Below are positions 12,268 through 24,009 of a stretch of 64,000 bases of DNA, one piece after another. The translations under genes were made by a program, and so were the position numbers. The stretch spans positions 4,312 to 68,311 of the forward strand of contig NW_022985194.1 in NCBI RefSeq assembly GCF_010093535.1. The letters run 5' to 3'. The DNA comes from Lindgomyces ingoldianus (lineage: Eukaryota; Ascomycota; Dothideomycetes; Pleosporales; Lindgomycetaceae). How positions within the stretch are numbered: position 1 is the first letter of the stretch; each line of letters opens with the position of its first letter. The notes under the pieces were generated by a model that had not been told where the DNA came from, searched no databases, and was given only the letters and a program-made list of their open reading frames with translations.

Positions 12268-13682
12268 TTATATTAGAAAACTTGCTTTTGCTAGTAACAG
12301 CCTTATTAATAATATTGCATTAATTGTTTGTTTAACTATGTCTAACTCTAAAAAGCGTCTAATTTAGTTTAGGTTGCTGTTTTTACACACTGTTATATTA
12401 AATTATTTAGTTATTATAGACAGGATCCTAGAGACTTTCTGTTAACTAAAGCCTTTAGGTTTAGAACTTCTTATCCCCTGCAATTAGGATTGCCTTTAGA
12501 AAAGTTATAAAAAGGCGCTAAGGTAGAAACTTAGAGGCTACTAATAACTTATTAGAATTAGAGACAACTGCTAATGTCTAACTAACTACTACCCTTTAAT
12601 TCTAGAATTAAAATACGCTCTAGCTAAGGCAAGCCCTCTAGAGTTAATTAACAATCTATGTTAACAGCTAAACCTGCTCCTGCAGCACTTAAAGCTATAC
12701 CTCTACCTAATTTAGAGTTAACCTCTAGCAGTATATTTATTAATAATTAAATTGCTTAATTATAAGCATAGCTTAAGCAGCTAATCTAGCTAAGAACTAC
12801 TAGTTAACTCCTGCTAACTACTAAATTACCCCTAATAACACTCTATACTACTCTTGCTACTCTAAGTGTAAGAGACTTTTTAGGCACCTCTTAGACCTAG
12901 TAAATCTACCTTACTAAACACACACTTAAGATTAGGATTCTTATAGACAGCAAAGAACTTATGTTTAAACAATAGTAAGCTTTTATTATAGACAGACTTA
13001 ACATTAATTTAGATTACTATTAGAGCAAGCGTGCACGTATGGCATTAATATAGGGACACATAGCTAGTATCGCGAAGGATTATCTAGAGCTAGGATACCT
13101 AGCTAAATCAGACTAGTTTTAGTTTAAGAGTGTAAAGAATATAATAAAGCTTTTATAAGCTTATTTTATTACTAGTTAAAAAAAGACTAAGGCATAGTAA
13201 GTGTTCTAGACTTTTAGAATAGATAAAGAGAAAGCTTTTCCTACATTTAAAGCGCGCTTTATTAGTGCAGCTATTAAGGAAAGAGTATTCTAGTTAAATT
13301 AGTCTTTCTACTTATAGGAGAAGCTTCCTCCTAGCCTGTAAGTACTAAATTATAGTTTTAAACATACCTAGGCAAACTCTTTTAAAGCTATAGTAGCCTA
13401 CCTTACAGCGTACAATCTAGAAAGGAGGACCTATAAGAAAGACCTTATTATCCTATGTAAATTAGCTCTAATTAACAAACTACACCTGCTACCCTAATAA
13501 TTAATAACTACATGCGTGGCGTTTAGTTTAGAGGACACTGCTAGCAGTGTAAAGGAATACTTAGCAAGGACACCTAGCTAAATTAGACTAGTTTTAGTTT
13601 AAGAAGGCAGAGGACATAACAATAATACTTTGTACTATAACTACTACTAATAGGGACTATTAGTCTACAGAGGGGGGGGTAG

Positions 13683-13992
13683 TGTAACAATTCTTGTTCC
13701 ATCTCAGGTCGCCTAGAACCCATCTAAAGGGTCCCCGTATCGGCTCCGACCCTGGCTCGACCCTGACTTAACCTGGCCCCAACTCTGCCCTGCCCCCTGC
13801 TGTTACCCCTATTCCCTTATGTATTTAGTCGCACCTTGCCCTGTAGCTAGCTTAGTAGTTTTCTAATATCCTACGTACAAGGCCTATAGGTGTCATTGCT
13901 ATTCCCAGGTCTCTGAGTCCCCACGCACTCCTATATGCCTCTGAGTGGATTCATACCGCATTCAGACCCATTGTCTTGCCTGCGCCGTTACA
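13683..13992 (+). mobile_element. 3' LTR of mini-F
   Basis: TGTAACAATTC to GCGCCGTTACA, 310 bp, preceded by the polypurine tract and followed by the AATAT target duplication. Confidence 0.9.
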
Positions 13993-14490
13993 AATATTAC
14001 ATTTGCTTAAAATTTTAGTACATAGTTATTTTAATTTTAGAATGTTCTTAAAAATTATTACTTTAATCTTTTTCTAGAGTGTTCTAATTTTAGAGTGTCT
14101 AAACATAGAGGCCTTATAGTACTTTTTAATAAGGTTCTTTTATTCTTATTCTACTACTATAAAAGAGCAAATTTCTGCTTCTAGATCTAGTCTATTATAG
14201 ACTAATCCTTCTAGTGTTTTTTTTTTAAATATAGCAAATTCTTCTATATCTTTCTCTTCTTCTTGAAAATAGTTAGCTTACTTGCTTAAAGCGTCTACTT
14301 ACTAATTATTAGCACCTGCTATATATTTTATAATAAAGTTAAATTAAGCTAGTTTTATAGCCTATTATATGTGCATTAGTAACAGTTTCTTTATTATTAT
14401 AAAAGTAGTTAAGTTAGCATAGTTAGTGTATATAATAAACTACTAGCTAGTCCTTTATAACTTTGTTTTTTATGCTTTTACTACATTTAC

Positions 14491-16340
14491 TAACGTACCT
14501 AACGGGTTAGCCGGCCACTTTTGCCAAGCCCCTACTAAAACCACCCTATTCTGGCGCAAAACAGCCTACTTTAGCCCTATATAGAGTAATACAACACAAG
14601 ATATTATTTAGAGTCTACTTTTACTACTTTCTTATACATATGTAAGTTATGCCTAGTCTAATTACACTACCTATATTACTTTTAACTTAGCTTACTTTTT
14701 TTAGCGCGCACTTATGTTTTTAGCTTTTTCCTATTACTACGCGCTTTAAACTCCTTTAGAGTAGTTAGACAAGCTCTATCCTTAACTATTAAAGTCTTTT
14801 CTGCCTAAATTTGCTTTTTTTTATGTAATTTATGTTACATAGCAGCTTTATTTACTGCTTAAAGCTTTATAATCTTCTTTTACACTAACACTAGCTTATG
14901 CATAATAATTGCTGCCCTCTTTAAAACTTTTTTAAAAGCTTTTACTATAGACATTAGTAAGCTATTTACATGCTTTTAAATTCTTACCTTTATAAGTATT
15001 AATTATAACTTAAATTTAAAAGTATTACTTAGAGTTTACAACTGCTAAAGCTTATTATTAATAAGTAGTAGTAGTAATAAAGTATATAACTAAATATTAA
15101 AGGCTATTTTAACTTATTCTAGGTTAAATAAGACTAAACTAGCGCTTTAAAACTTTTTTTAAATATTACTAAAAGTAATTACTACATTATAAGTGTGTAT
15201 AAAGCATAGTAGAAACTTAAGTTTTATAATATAAGTAATTTAATTACATATAAAATCTTTAGCTTAGCGCTTATATACTTTTTTTAAAAAGGTAAAACAA
15301 CCTATATTAAGAGGCTATAAAAGGTGTAATAAGTGTAAAGGCATATAAATAGTAATAATTTTATTCTTTTTATAGTACTGCTAGAAATTAAGTAAGTTAT
15401 AGCTTTTATAGCTATTAATAATAAAAAGCTAATAAGCGCCTATAACTTTTTTTTTATATACTTATTAAAGTGCTTTAACTACTATAGCTTAAGCTTATTT
15501 ATTATCTAGCTATTCTTAAAGACTATACTAACCTAGTTTTAAAGCAGATTCTTCTTTTTACACTAGGCAAAAAAGTAATAGTAGCTCTTAAAAATAATAA
15601 AAAGTAAAATAGCTTACTTTATTATGTTAATACTTTAAATAGCTATTATTTACTTTCTATTACTTTACTATATTACCTTTAGCTGTTTTTGTTTCTTTAA
15701 AGCTATAATAACTACTTTAGTTAATATCTAGCTTATTATAAAGCTTAACTTATTAAAGTTATACATGTTTTTATTCTAGATACTATACTTAGCTTTTATG
15801 TTAGCTACTAGGCAAAACTAGCTTTAGATAACTTTTAGATTTTTATAAAGTGCTTTTTTATAATTTTACTTATAATTAAACTTTATTATAAACTTAAGGC
15901 AGTGCTTAACTTATATACTAGGCTAGTTTAAGCTAACCTAGCCTAGATTGCGCTCTGCGCGCAAGGGATTAGCTATATTAGCTATAGCTATAAGCCTGAG
16001 AAGAAATTTATATATAATAAGCTTAAGTATATACTTAACAACTACTTTTTTTTAAGCTTCGTTAGATTTTTTAATTTAGGCTAGCATTTTACTTTTAAAG
16101 GCTGTCTAGCGCGTTAATTACTTAGTGTTATGTAAAAAACTTTATAAATAGCTACAGTATGTTATAAGAAAAGTTTTAAGTCTTATTTAAAAGCTTAAAG
16201 AGTAAGCTATATTTAATGTTCTTTAGAAGATTTAATTTAGTGTTATTGTTAAAGCATTATGTAGATAGGTAGAGTGTAGTAGAGGCTTAGCAAAAGTGGC
16301 TAGCCAACCTGTGTAGCTGGCTAACCTGTTAGGTACGTTA
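14491..16340 (-). mobile_element. Fot1/pogo-like transposon, family Y (1.85 kb), RIP-inactivated
   Basis: Begins TA-ACGTACCTAACGGG and ends CCTGTTAGGTACGT-TA. The transposase remnant reads on the minus strand, starting near 16262 with a decayed MP-QQH start region and continuing through a psq/HTH-like segment. Both this and the deleted copy at 10800 interrupt element A. Frames are closed by numerous TAA/TAG codons. Confidence 0.9.
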
Positions 16341-17526
16341 TTACTTTTAGCTCTTTGTTTAGAATAGTATACTTTTCTTCTAAGAAAGAGAATTTTGCTA
16401 AATAGTATGCTACTAGATGCTATCTTCTATTTTCCTGCTTCTAAAAAAGCGCTGCTTCTTTAGTTCTCTTTAATGCATCTATGTGTAGCTTAGTTTTTAG
16501 TGTTAGTTTATACATCTATATTACTAGTTTACTAGTTATAATTTTTTTAAGTTTTTAAAAGGCTTTTTTTATCTAGAGGTTCTAGATAAACCTAGAGTAT
16601 AGTCCTTTCTTAGTTATTATGTCTATAAGAGGTAGTGTAATTCTTAAGTAGTTCTTAATTATTTATTACACATATTTAGTTAGGCCTAGAAATCCTCTAA
16701 CTTTTTTTACACTTAAGAGTGTTAGCTATTCTATTACTTTTTTAACTTTTATAAAGTTTATCTTAACTTTTTTTTTATTAATAATAAATTTAAAATACTT
16801 AGTTTCCTATACATTAAATTTATACCTTGAAAGTTGTAGGTAGAGTTTGTATTTTTGTAACTAGTCTAATACTAATTTTACCTTTACTACATAATCTAGT
16901 CTATTGCCTTTAGTATAGATAAAGATATTATCTAAATATACTAACATAAAGATGTCTAGATATAGGTTAAGTGCAGTGTTAATTACTTACTAAAAAGTAG
17001 CTAGTGCGTTAGTTAGTCTAAATAGCATAATAAAAAGCTTATAAAAGCCTTTTAGAGTTTAAAAAGCTGTTATCTATTTATAGCCTTTATTATTTTTATT
17101 TTATTAAATGTATCTTAGATGTTAAACTTTATGTAATGCTTAGTTCTATAAAGCTAGTTTATTATGTTCTATATAATAGGTAGTAGAAACTAGTCTTAAA
17201 TAGTGTTCTTATTTAGAGTTTAATAGTTCTAGCAGACTTTTATCTTTTATCTTTTTTTCTTTACAAATACTACTGCTAATGCTATAAAGCTCTTACTTTT
17301 TTATATGTGTCCTCTTGTTAGCATTTTATTTACATATTTCTATAAGGCTTCTTTCTAAATTTTAGTAAGCAGCTTTAGCTTACGCGTCTTTAGTTATAGG
17401 TTTAGTTTTAGTTTTATAGCATAGTTCTATAGTTAATGTAGGGGAAATTTTTTTAAATCTTTAGGTGTTTTAAACATATCTTAATAGTTATTATATTTTT
17501 TTAGAAATTACATGTTCTGTTTGTTA
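16341..17526 (-). pseudogene. Element A reverse-transcriptase remnant
   Basis: The minus-strand translation reads as Ty3/Gypsy RT: a GFYKLFIMLF-like segment near 17040, then LYLDIF and VYLDN (catalytic YLDD changed to YLDN, a G-to-A change) at about 16925-16960, followed by IYTKGNRLDYV. The same peptide is seen on the plus strand in element B at 27870-28030. Multiple stops make it non-functional. Confidence 0.8.
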
Positions 17527-17535
17527 CAGGGTTGC

Positions 17536-17830
17536 CACTTTTTAGTAATAGTAATTACTTAGTAATTACTAAGTAATTACTATAGTAATTACTAAGTGCT
17601 AGTAATTACTATTACTATAAGTACCTAGTAATAGTAATTACTATTACTATAAGTACCTAGTAATAGTAATTACTATTACTATAACTACCTAGTAATAGTA
17701 ATTACTATTACTAGAAGCGCCTAGTAATTGCTATAGTAATTACTATTTTTCTAGTAATAGTAATTACTATTACTAGAGGTACGTAGTAATTACTATAGTA
17801 ATTACTAAGTAATTACTATTTCTATAAATA
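17536..17830. repeat. Palindromic tandem array (TAGTAATTACTATTACTA units)
   Basis: About nine to ten copies of a mostly palindromic 24-36-bp unit, several separated by short spacers such as AAGTACC. Each unit could fold into a hairpin. It forms the left arm of the hAT-type MITE and ends in a more degenerate AT-rich segment. Confidence 0.85.
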
Positions 17831-18225
17831 GATATTTTATAGAAAAAGATTTTAAGTAGTAAAAGTAATAAGTATTATAATAGTATATAATAATTCTTAT
17901 GTCTCTAGTAATATATAAAGCTTTTTTCTTAAAAAAAAAACCTATATAAGCTAAAAAAAATTTAACAAGTAATTACTATAATTTAAACAACTATAATATA
18001 TATAATAATAATATATAATAACGCTATATAATACTATTTAACATATATATTTACTTTACTAAAGTTATTCTACTTATTAATATTACTAACTTTATTTATA
18101 TTATATTATAGTTTTAGTTTTAGTGAAAAAATTAATGTTAAAAAGATATATATTTTATACTATATTTAGTAAGTAGATATTTTTATAATTGCTATTTCTA
18201 TTCTTATAGTAAAAAGCAACTTTTT

Positions 18226-18735
18226 NNNNNNNNNNNNNNNNNNNNNNNNNNNNNNNNNNNNNNNNNNNNNNNNNNNNNNNNNNNNNNNNNNNNNNNNNNN
18301 NNNNNNNNNNNNNNNNNNNNNNNNNNNNNNNNNNNNNNNNNNNNNNNNNNNNNNNNNNNNNNNNNNNNNNNNNNNNNNNNNNNNNNNNNNNNNNNNNNNN
18401 NNNNNNNNNNNNNNNNNNNNNNNNNNNNNNNNNNNNNNNNNNNNNNNNNNNNNNNNNNNNNNNNNNNNNNNNNNNNNNNNNNNNNNNNNNNNNNNNNNNN
18501 NNNNNNNNNNNNNNNNNNNNNNNNNNNNNNNNNNNNNNNNNNNNNNNNNNNNNNNNNNNNNNNNNNNNNNNNNNNNNNNNNNNNNNNNNNNNNNNNNNNN
18601 NNNNNNNNNNNNNNNNNNNNNNNNNNNNNNNNNNNNNNNNNNNNNNNNNNNNNNNNNNNNNNNNNNNNNNNNNNNNNNNNNNNNNNNNNNNNNNNNNNNN
18701 NNNNNNNNNNNNNNNNNNNNNNNNNNNNNNNNNNN
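18226..18735. other. Assembly gap (510 N)
   Basis: 510 undetermined bases within the palindromic MITE. The gap borders the array on its right side, so it is likely a collapsed or unsequenced hairpin-forming repeat. The apparent open frame spanning it is an artefact. Confidence 0.99.
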
Positions 18736-18832
18736 ATAGTAATTACTATTACTAGAGCTAAAAGGTTGCATAGTAATTACTATAGTAATAGTAATTACTA
18801 TTACTATAGTAAACGGCAACCCTGGTTTGTTA

Positions 18833-19669
18833 CAATATTCTATACATTTCTACTTATTTTATTTCTTTATCTTTAAGCATTTTTTTAAGTGTAGTTTCTT
18901 TAAGTTTTTTTATTATTATTTAGATTACATAGGCTTTTAGTTTCTAGTAAGGAAACTTTTTTAGCTTTTGTTTTCTAGAGTACTAGCTAGCTTCTTATTT
19001 TGCTTATTTATGCGCTAGGCAGTTATCCCTATAGCATGCTAACTAAGTTATAGTAGCATGTTGTTCTAGAGTCTAGATAGTTATATTTTTCTAGTTAATT
19101 TCTAAATTATATTTATACAGCTAGTTATAGCTAAGTATTACTTAGTATTTTCTTTTAAGAGGTAAGATGCTTAGAGATTTTTAGTTATAAGTATCTTTTA
19201 TTTATAGCTGTAGCTTAACTGTTTCTAACTATATATAGCTATTCTTAAATTTAATTAAAAAGGCGTCTACTAAAGAGACTTTAAAAGGGTTTTTCTTTAC
19301 TTTATATAGTATGCCTTGTTAATCTACCTAGTTAGAATTAACTGCTGTAAATGTACACCTGCTGTCTATTAGTGTAACTCTTTTTCTTCTATTAAAAGTA
19401 AATTCTGTAGTAAGGCTTTTACTAATTCTTTATTCTACTACTACTAGAACTTTAGCATTATAGTAGATTTCTCTATAGTTAAGTGTATTATCTAGTTTAA
19501 CATCTTCTATACTCTGTTCTTATGCTTCCTTCTAGTCTATCTAGATTCTGTACTGCTAGTGTCCTTAGATTATGCAGTTTTTAAGTAAGTAATCTTTATT
19601 TTTAACTTAACAGTGTTATAGAAGCTAGTTATTTTACCTATGTGCTTTCTACTAAAAGTAGTAGAAGAC
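18833..19669 (-). pseudogene. Element A gag/pol 5' region, decayed
   Basis: Continuous with element A sequence to the left of the MITE. In reverse complement it resembles B near 26600-27500 (protease and start of pol). No open frame. Confidence 0.6.
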
Positions 19670-20057
19670 TGTTACAGCCTACGCTCGGACTGTAAGCGAC
19701 TAGTTAGCGACTCCCCACAGCCCTTATGATTAGGGCTGGAAATTCCTTAAGCCCCTGTCCAGTGAGTCACGTGACCTCATGGACTTACCAGAGAAAGAAT
19801 AGACTAAGCTATTAGACTAGTGCATAGCAGAATGCATTATCTAATAGAATCACTCTTGTTGCGAGCAAACGCGTGCAATGCGAGCTACCCTATGATTACA
19901 CGCACCGCGTGCACTGCGCACAACTTTATGTATATAGTCTTAATCTTAACTATTACTAAAGGGTTGTAATTAATAGTTAGTTTATTCTTTACATAGACTA
20001 AGTAGCATTACTACTTTTTAATAAAAAGTAATCTAATTATATATTTTATACTATATA

Positions 20058-23000
20058 TAACGTACTTTATAGGCGAGTTGCTTACACACCTAAGTTGCTT
20101 ACTTTTGCTAAGACCCTACTACACTACTCTTTTTATACTAATGCATTTCTAATAACACTACTTAGACATGTTAAAAAAATGTTAGATGTAGCTTATACTT
20201 TAGGCTTTTAAATAAAACATAACACTTTTTAAGTAACATGCTGCAGCTATCTATAGAGTTTTTTAAAAATTAATAAGTAATTAACACACTAGATAACTTT
20301 TTTAAGCTAATTATATAGCTTACTTATAAAAGCTAGATAATAATAAGAAGTAGGTAATTATTTAGCACATACTTAAGCTAGATATATAAGGATTTCCCCC
20401 TTAGCTAGCAGCTATAGCTAATATAGCTAATTCTTTACGCACTAAGTATAATATAGGCTATATTAGTATAAACTAGCTTAATATATTTATTAAGTGTTAC
20501 TTAAAGCTTAAAGTAAAGTTTAAGTGTAAGTATAACTATAAAAAAGCTTTTTATAAAAATTCTATAGTAATTTAAAGCTAGTTTAACTTTATAAAGAATA
20601 TTAAAGCTAAGTATAGTATCTAGAATAATAACATATATAACTTTAACAAGACATAGTTTATAATAGGCTAAATATCTACTAGAGCAGTTATTATAGGTTT
20701 AGAGAGATAAGGACAGCTAAAAGTAGTCTAGCTAGGTAACTAGAAGTAGACAACAGCTATTTAGAGCATTAATGCTAAAAAGTAGGCTATTCTACTTTTT
20801 ATTATCTTTTAGGGTAGCAACTACTTTTTAAACTAGTATAAAAAAAATCTACTTTAAGATTAAGTTATTATAATCTTTAAGTGCAGCTAGAATACTAATT
20901 AGCTTAGTCTAGACTAGTTAAAGCACTTTAATATGCATATAAAGAAGTGTACTATTAGCAGCTACTGTTTACTAGTTATTAATAGCTATAAGAGCTATAA
21001 CTTACTTTATTTTTAGTAATATTATAAAAATAATAAAATTATTACTATTTATATACTTTTTTACTTATTACACTTTTTATAGCTACTTAATGTAGGTTAT
21101 TTTACTTCTTTAAAAAAGGCGTATAAGCGCTAAGCTAAAAACCTTATGCATAACTAGATTACTTATATTATAAAAATAAAGTTCCTACTATGCTTTAAAG
21201 CAGCCTATAATGCTATAATTACTTTTAGTAATATCTAAAAAGAGTTTTAAAGCGCTAGATTAGTTCTTTTTAACCTATAATAAGTTATAATAGGCCTTAA
21301 TATAAAGTTGCGCACTCTATTACTACTACTACTTATATATAATAAGCTTTAGTAGTTGTAAACCTTAAGTAATACCTTAAAACTTAAGTTATAATTAATG
21401 CTTATAAAAATAAAAATTTAGAAGTATATAAATAGTTTACTAACTTTTATAGTTAAGGTGTTTAAAAAAGTTTTAAAAAAGGTAACGTACCTAACAGGTT
21501 AGCCGGCCACACAGGTTAGCTAGCTACTTTTGCTAAGCCCCTACTACACTCTACCTATCTACATAATGCCTTAACAACAACACTAGATTAAATCTTCTAA
21601 AGAATGTTAGATATAGCTTACTTTTTAGGCTTTTAAATAAGACTTAAAACTTTTCTTATAACATGCTGCAGCTATTTATAATGTCTTTTATATAACACTA
21701 AGTAATTAACACGCTAGACAGCCTTTAAAAGTAGAATACTAGCCTAAATTAAAGAATCTAACTAAGTTTAAAAAAAAAAGTAGTTATTAAGTACATACTT
21801 AAGCTTATTACACATAGATTTTTTTTAGGCTTATAGCTATAGCTAATATAGCTAATTTCTTACGCGCAGAGTGTAATCTAGGCTAGGTTAGCTTAAACTA
21901 GCCTAGTATGTAGGTTAAGCACTACTCTAAGTTTATAATAAAGTTTAATTATAAGTATAATTATAAAAAAGCGCTTTATAAAAATCTAGAAGTTATCTAA
22001 AGCTAGTTTTACCTAGTAGCTAACATAAAAGCTAAGTATAGTATCTAAAATAAAAACATGTATAACTTTAACAAGTTAAGCTTTATTATAGGCTAGATAT
22101 TAACTAGAGTAGTTATTACAGCTTTAGAGAGATAAAGACAGCTAAAATTAATATAGTAAGGTAATAAAAAGTAGATAATAGTTATCTAAGATATTAACAT
22201 AATAAAGTAAGCTATTTTACTTTTTATTATCTTTAAAGGCTGCTATTACTTTTTTACTTAGTATAAAAAGAAAAATTTACTTTAGAACTAGGTTATTATA
22301 GTCTTTAAAAACAGCTAGACAATAAATAAGCTTAAGCTGCAGTAGTTAAAGCACTTTAATAAGTATATAAAAAAAGAGTTATAAGCACTTATTAGCTTTT
22401 TATTATTAATAGCTATAAAAGCTATAACTTACTTAATTTTTAGTAGTACTATAAAAAAAATAAAATTATTACTATTTATATACTTTTACACTTATTACAC
22501 TTTTTATAACCTTTTAATGTAGGTTATTTTGCCCCTTTAAAAAAAGTGTATAAGTGCTAAGCTAAAAATCTTATGTGTAACTAAATTACTTATATTATAA
22601 AACTTAAGTTCCTACTATGCTTTATACGCGCCTATAATATAGTAATTACTTTTAGTAATATCTAAAAAGGGTTTTAAAGCGCTAGTTTAGTCCTATTTAA
22701 CCTAAAATAAGTTAAAATAGCCCTTAACATCTAGTTATATACTTTATTATTACTACTACTTATTAATAATAAGCCCTAGTAGTTATAAACTCTAAGTAAT
22801 ACTTTTAAATTTAGGTTATAATTAATGCTTATAAAAGTAAAAATTTAAAGGCATATAAATAGCTTACTAACATCTATAGTAAAAGCCTTTAAAAAAGTTT
22901 TAAAAGAGGCATTAATTATTACGCATAAGCTAGTGTTAGTGTAAAAGAAGATTATAAAGCTTTAAGTAGTAAATAAGGCTACTACATAACATAGATTGCA

Positions 23001-23789
23001 TAAAAGGAAGCAGATTTAGGCAAAAAAGACCTTAATAGTTAAGGATAGAGCTTGTTTAACTGCTTTAAAGGAGTTAGAGCGCGTAGTAATAGGAAGAAGC
23101 TAAAGACACAAGTGCGCGCTAAAGAAGGTAAGCTAAGTTAAAAGTAATATAGGCAGTGTAATTAGACTAGGCATAACTTACATACATGTAAGAAAGTAGT
23201 AAAAGTAGACTCTAAATAATATCTTATGTTGTATTACTTTATATAGGGCTAAAGTAGGCTGTTTTGCGCTAGAATAGGGTGGTTTTAGTAGGGGCTTAGC
23301 AAAAGTAGCCGGCCAACCCGTGTGGCTGGCCAACCTGTTAGGTACATTAGTAATAATTACATATAAGCTAGTGTTAGTGTAATAAGAAATTACTAAGCTT
23401 TCAGTAGCTAATAAGGCTGCTATGTAACATAAATTACATAAAAAAAAGTAAATTAAGGTAGAAAAGACCTTAATAATTTAGAAAGGCCTACACTTAATAG
23501 CTCTAAAGAAGTTTAAAGCGTGTAGTAACAGGAAGAAGGCAAAGAAGCAGGTGTAAGCTAAAGTAGGTAAGCTATCCTAAAGGCGCTGTAGACAGTGCAA
23601 TTAGACTAGGCATAACACGCAAATGTGTAAGCAAGAAGTAGAAGTAGTATCTAAATAATATTCTAGGCTGTACTGTACTATATAGTGCTAGAGCGGGTTG
23701 TTATAGGCTATAATAGAGTTTGTTAGGGTAGGGTCTTGGCAAAAGTAAGCGACTCAGGTGTGTAAGCAACTCGCCTATGAAGTATGTTA
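20058..23789 (+). mobile_element. Fot1/pogo-like family X transposon carrying a nested family Y element
   Basis: About 57-bp inverted repeats (start ACGTACTTTATAGGCGAG, end the near-perfect complement) are flanked by TA. Removing the nested element at 21483-23349 leaves about 1.87 kb, the same as the X copy at 4147. Transposase remnants read plus strand before and after the nested insertion. Inserted in the 5' LTR of element B. Confidence 0.9.
21483..23349 (+). mobile_element. Fot1/pogo-like family Y transposon (1.87 kb) nested in family X
   Basis: Ends ACGTACCTAACAGG and CCTGTTAGGTACAT, flanked by TA. Plus-strand remnants: a start region near 21566 (MP-QQH), an HTH-like region, and a DDE-motif relic near 22057-22095 (YNFNKLSF for an ancestral YNFDE type). 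RIP has changed Asp and Glu codons and introduced many stops. Confidence 0.9.
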
Positions 23790-24009
23790 CCTTCTTTCTT
23801 ATTCTATTAAGGAACTGTTTAACCTAAGCGCCTTACACTGCTGTTATAGAGCAAACTATAGTTAGCTAACCCTTCTAGTCCTAGCAGCTACACCCTAACA
23901 GACTGTACACCTAATAAGGCTAAGCTCTCTTTCCCCTCCGCGCACCTAATTATCCTCTATAGGCCTAGAGTTCTTTAGAGACTATTTTTCTAAAGTTAAG
24001 ACTATGACA

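Larger units (their letters stand above)
11958..13992 (+). mobile_element. Mini-F: internally deleted Gypsy element with 310-bp LTRs (2,035 bp)
   Basis: LTRs lie at 11958-12267 and 13683-13992 (310 bp each), with perfect target duplication AATAT (11953-11957, 13993-13997). A G-rich polypurine tract (13671-13682) precedes the 3' LTR. The 1.4-kb interior corresponds to the leader/gag side of Family F (compare 28471 onward); RT, RNase H, integrase and chromodomain are absent. Both LTRs carry the same about 20-bp expansion in the C-rich part relative to the 290-bp F LTR, so this is a separate non-autonomous lineage rather than a local deletion. No intact reading frame. Confidence 0.92.
17527..18824. 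mobile_element. hAT-type MITE packed with palindromic TAGTAATTACTA repeats
   Basis: The element starts CAGGGTTGCC and ends GGCAACCCTG (10-bp terminal inverted repeats). It is flanked by a perfect 8-bp duplication GTTTGTTA (17519-17526 and 18825-18832), the hallmark of hAT insertion. The left arm (17536-17830) and the right arm (18736-18812) are arrays of the self-complementary unit TAGTAATAGTAATTACTATTACTA. The centre is unique AT-rich DNA plus an assembly gap. No transposase is visible, so it is non-autonomous. It lies in element A. Confidence 0.85.
19670..24009 (+). mobile_element. 5' LTR of element B, split by Fot1 elements
   Basis: LTR bases are 19670-20059 and 23790-24009, 610 bp together, aligning with the 3' LTR at 38087-38696. 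A family X transposon occupies the middle. The LTR carries AAGTCACGTGAC-like and GCATGC-like motifs shared with element A's LTR. Confidence 0.88.

Noticed and set aside
17536..18812. Possible CRISPR-like array
   Set aside because: Repeats are palindromic AT-rich units without uniform unique spacers, inside a hAT-type element in a eukaryote.
18166..18819. Open frame of 217 codons (minus)
   Set aside because: Most of it is the 510-base N gap.
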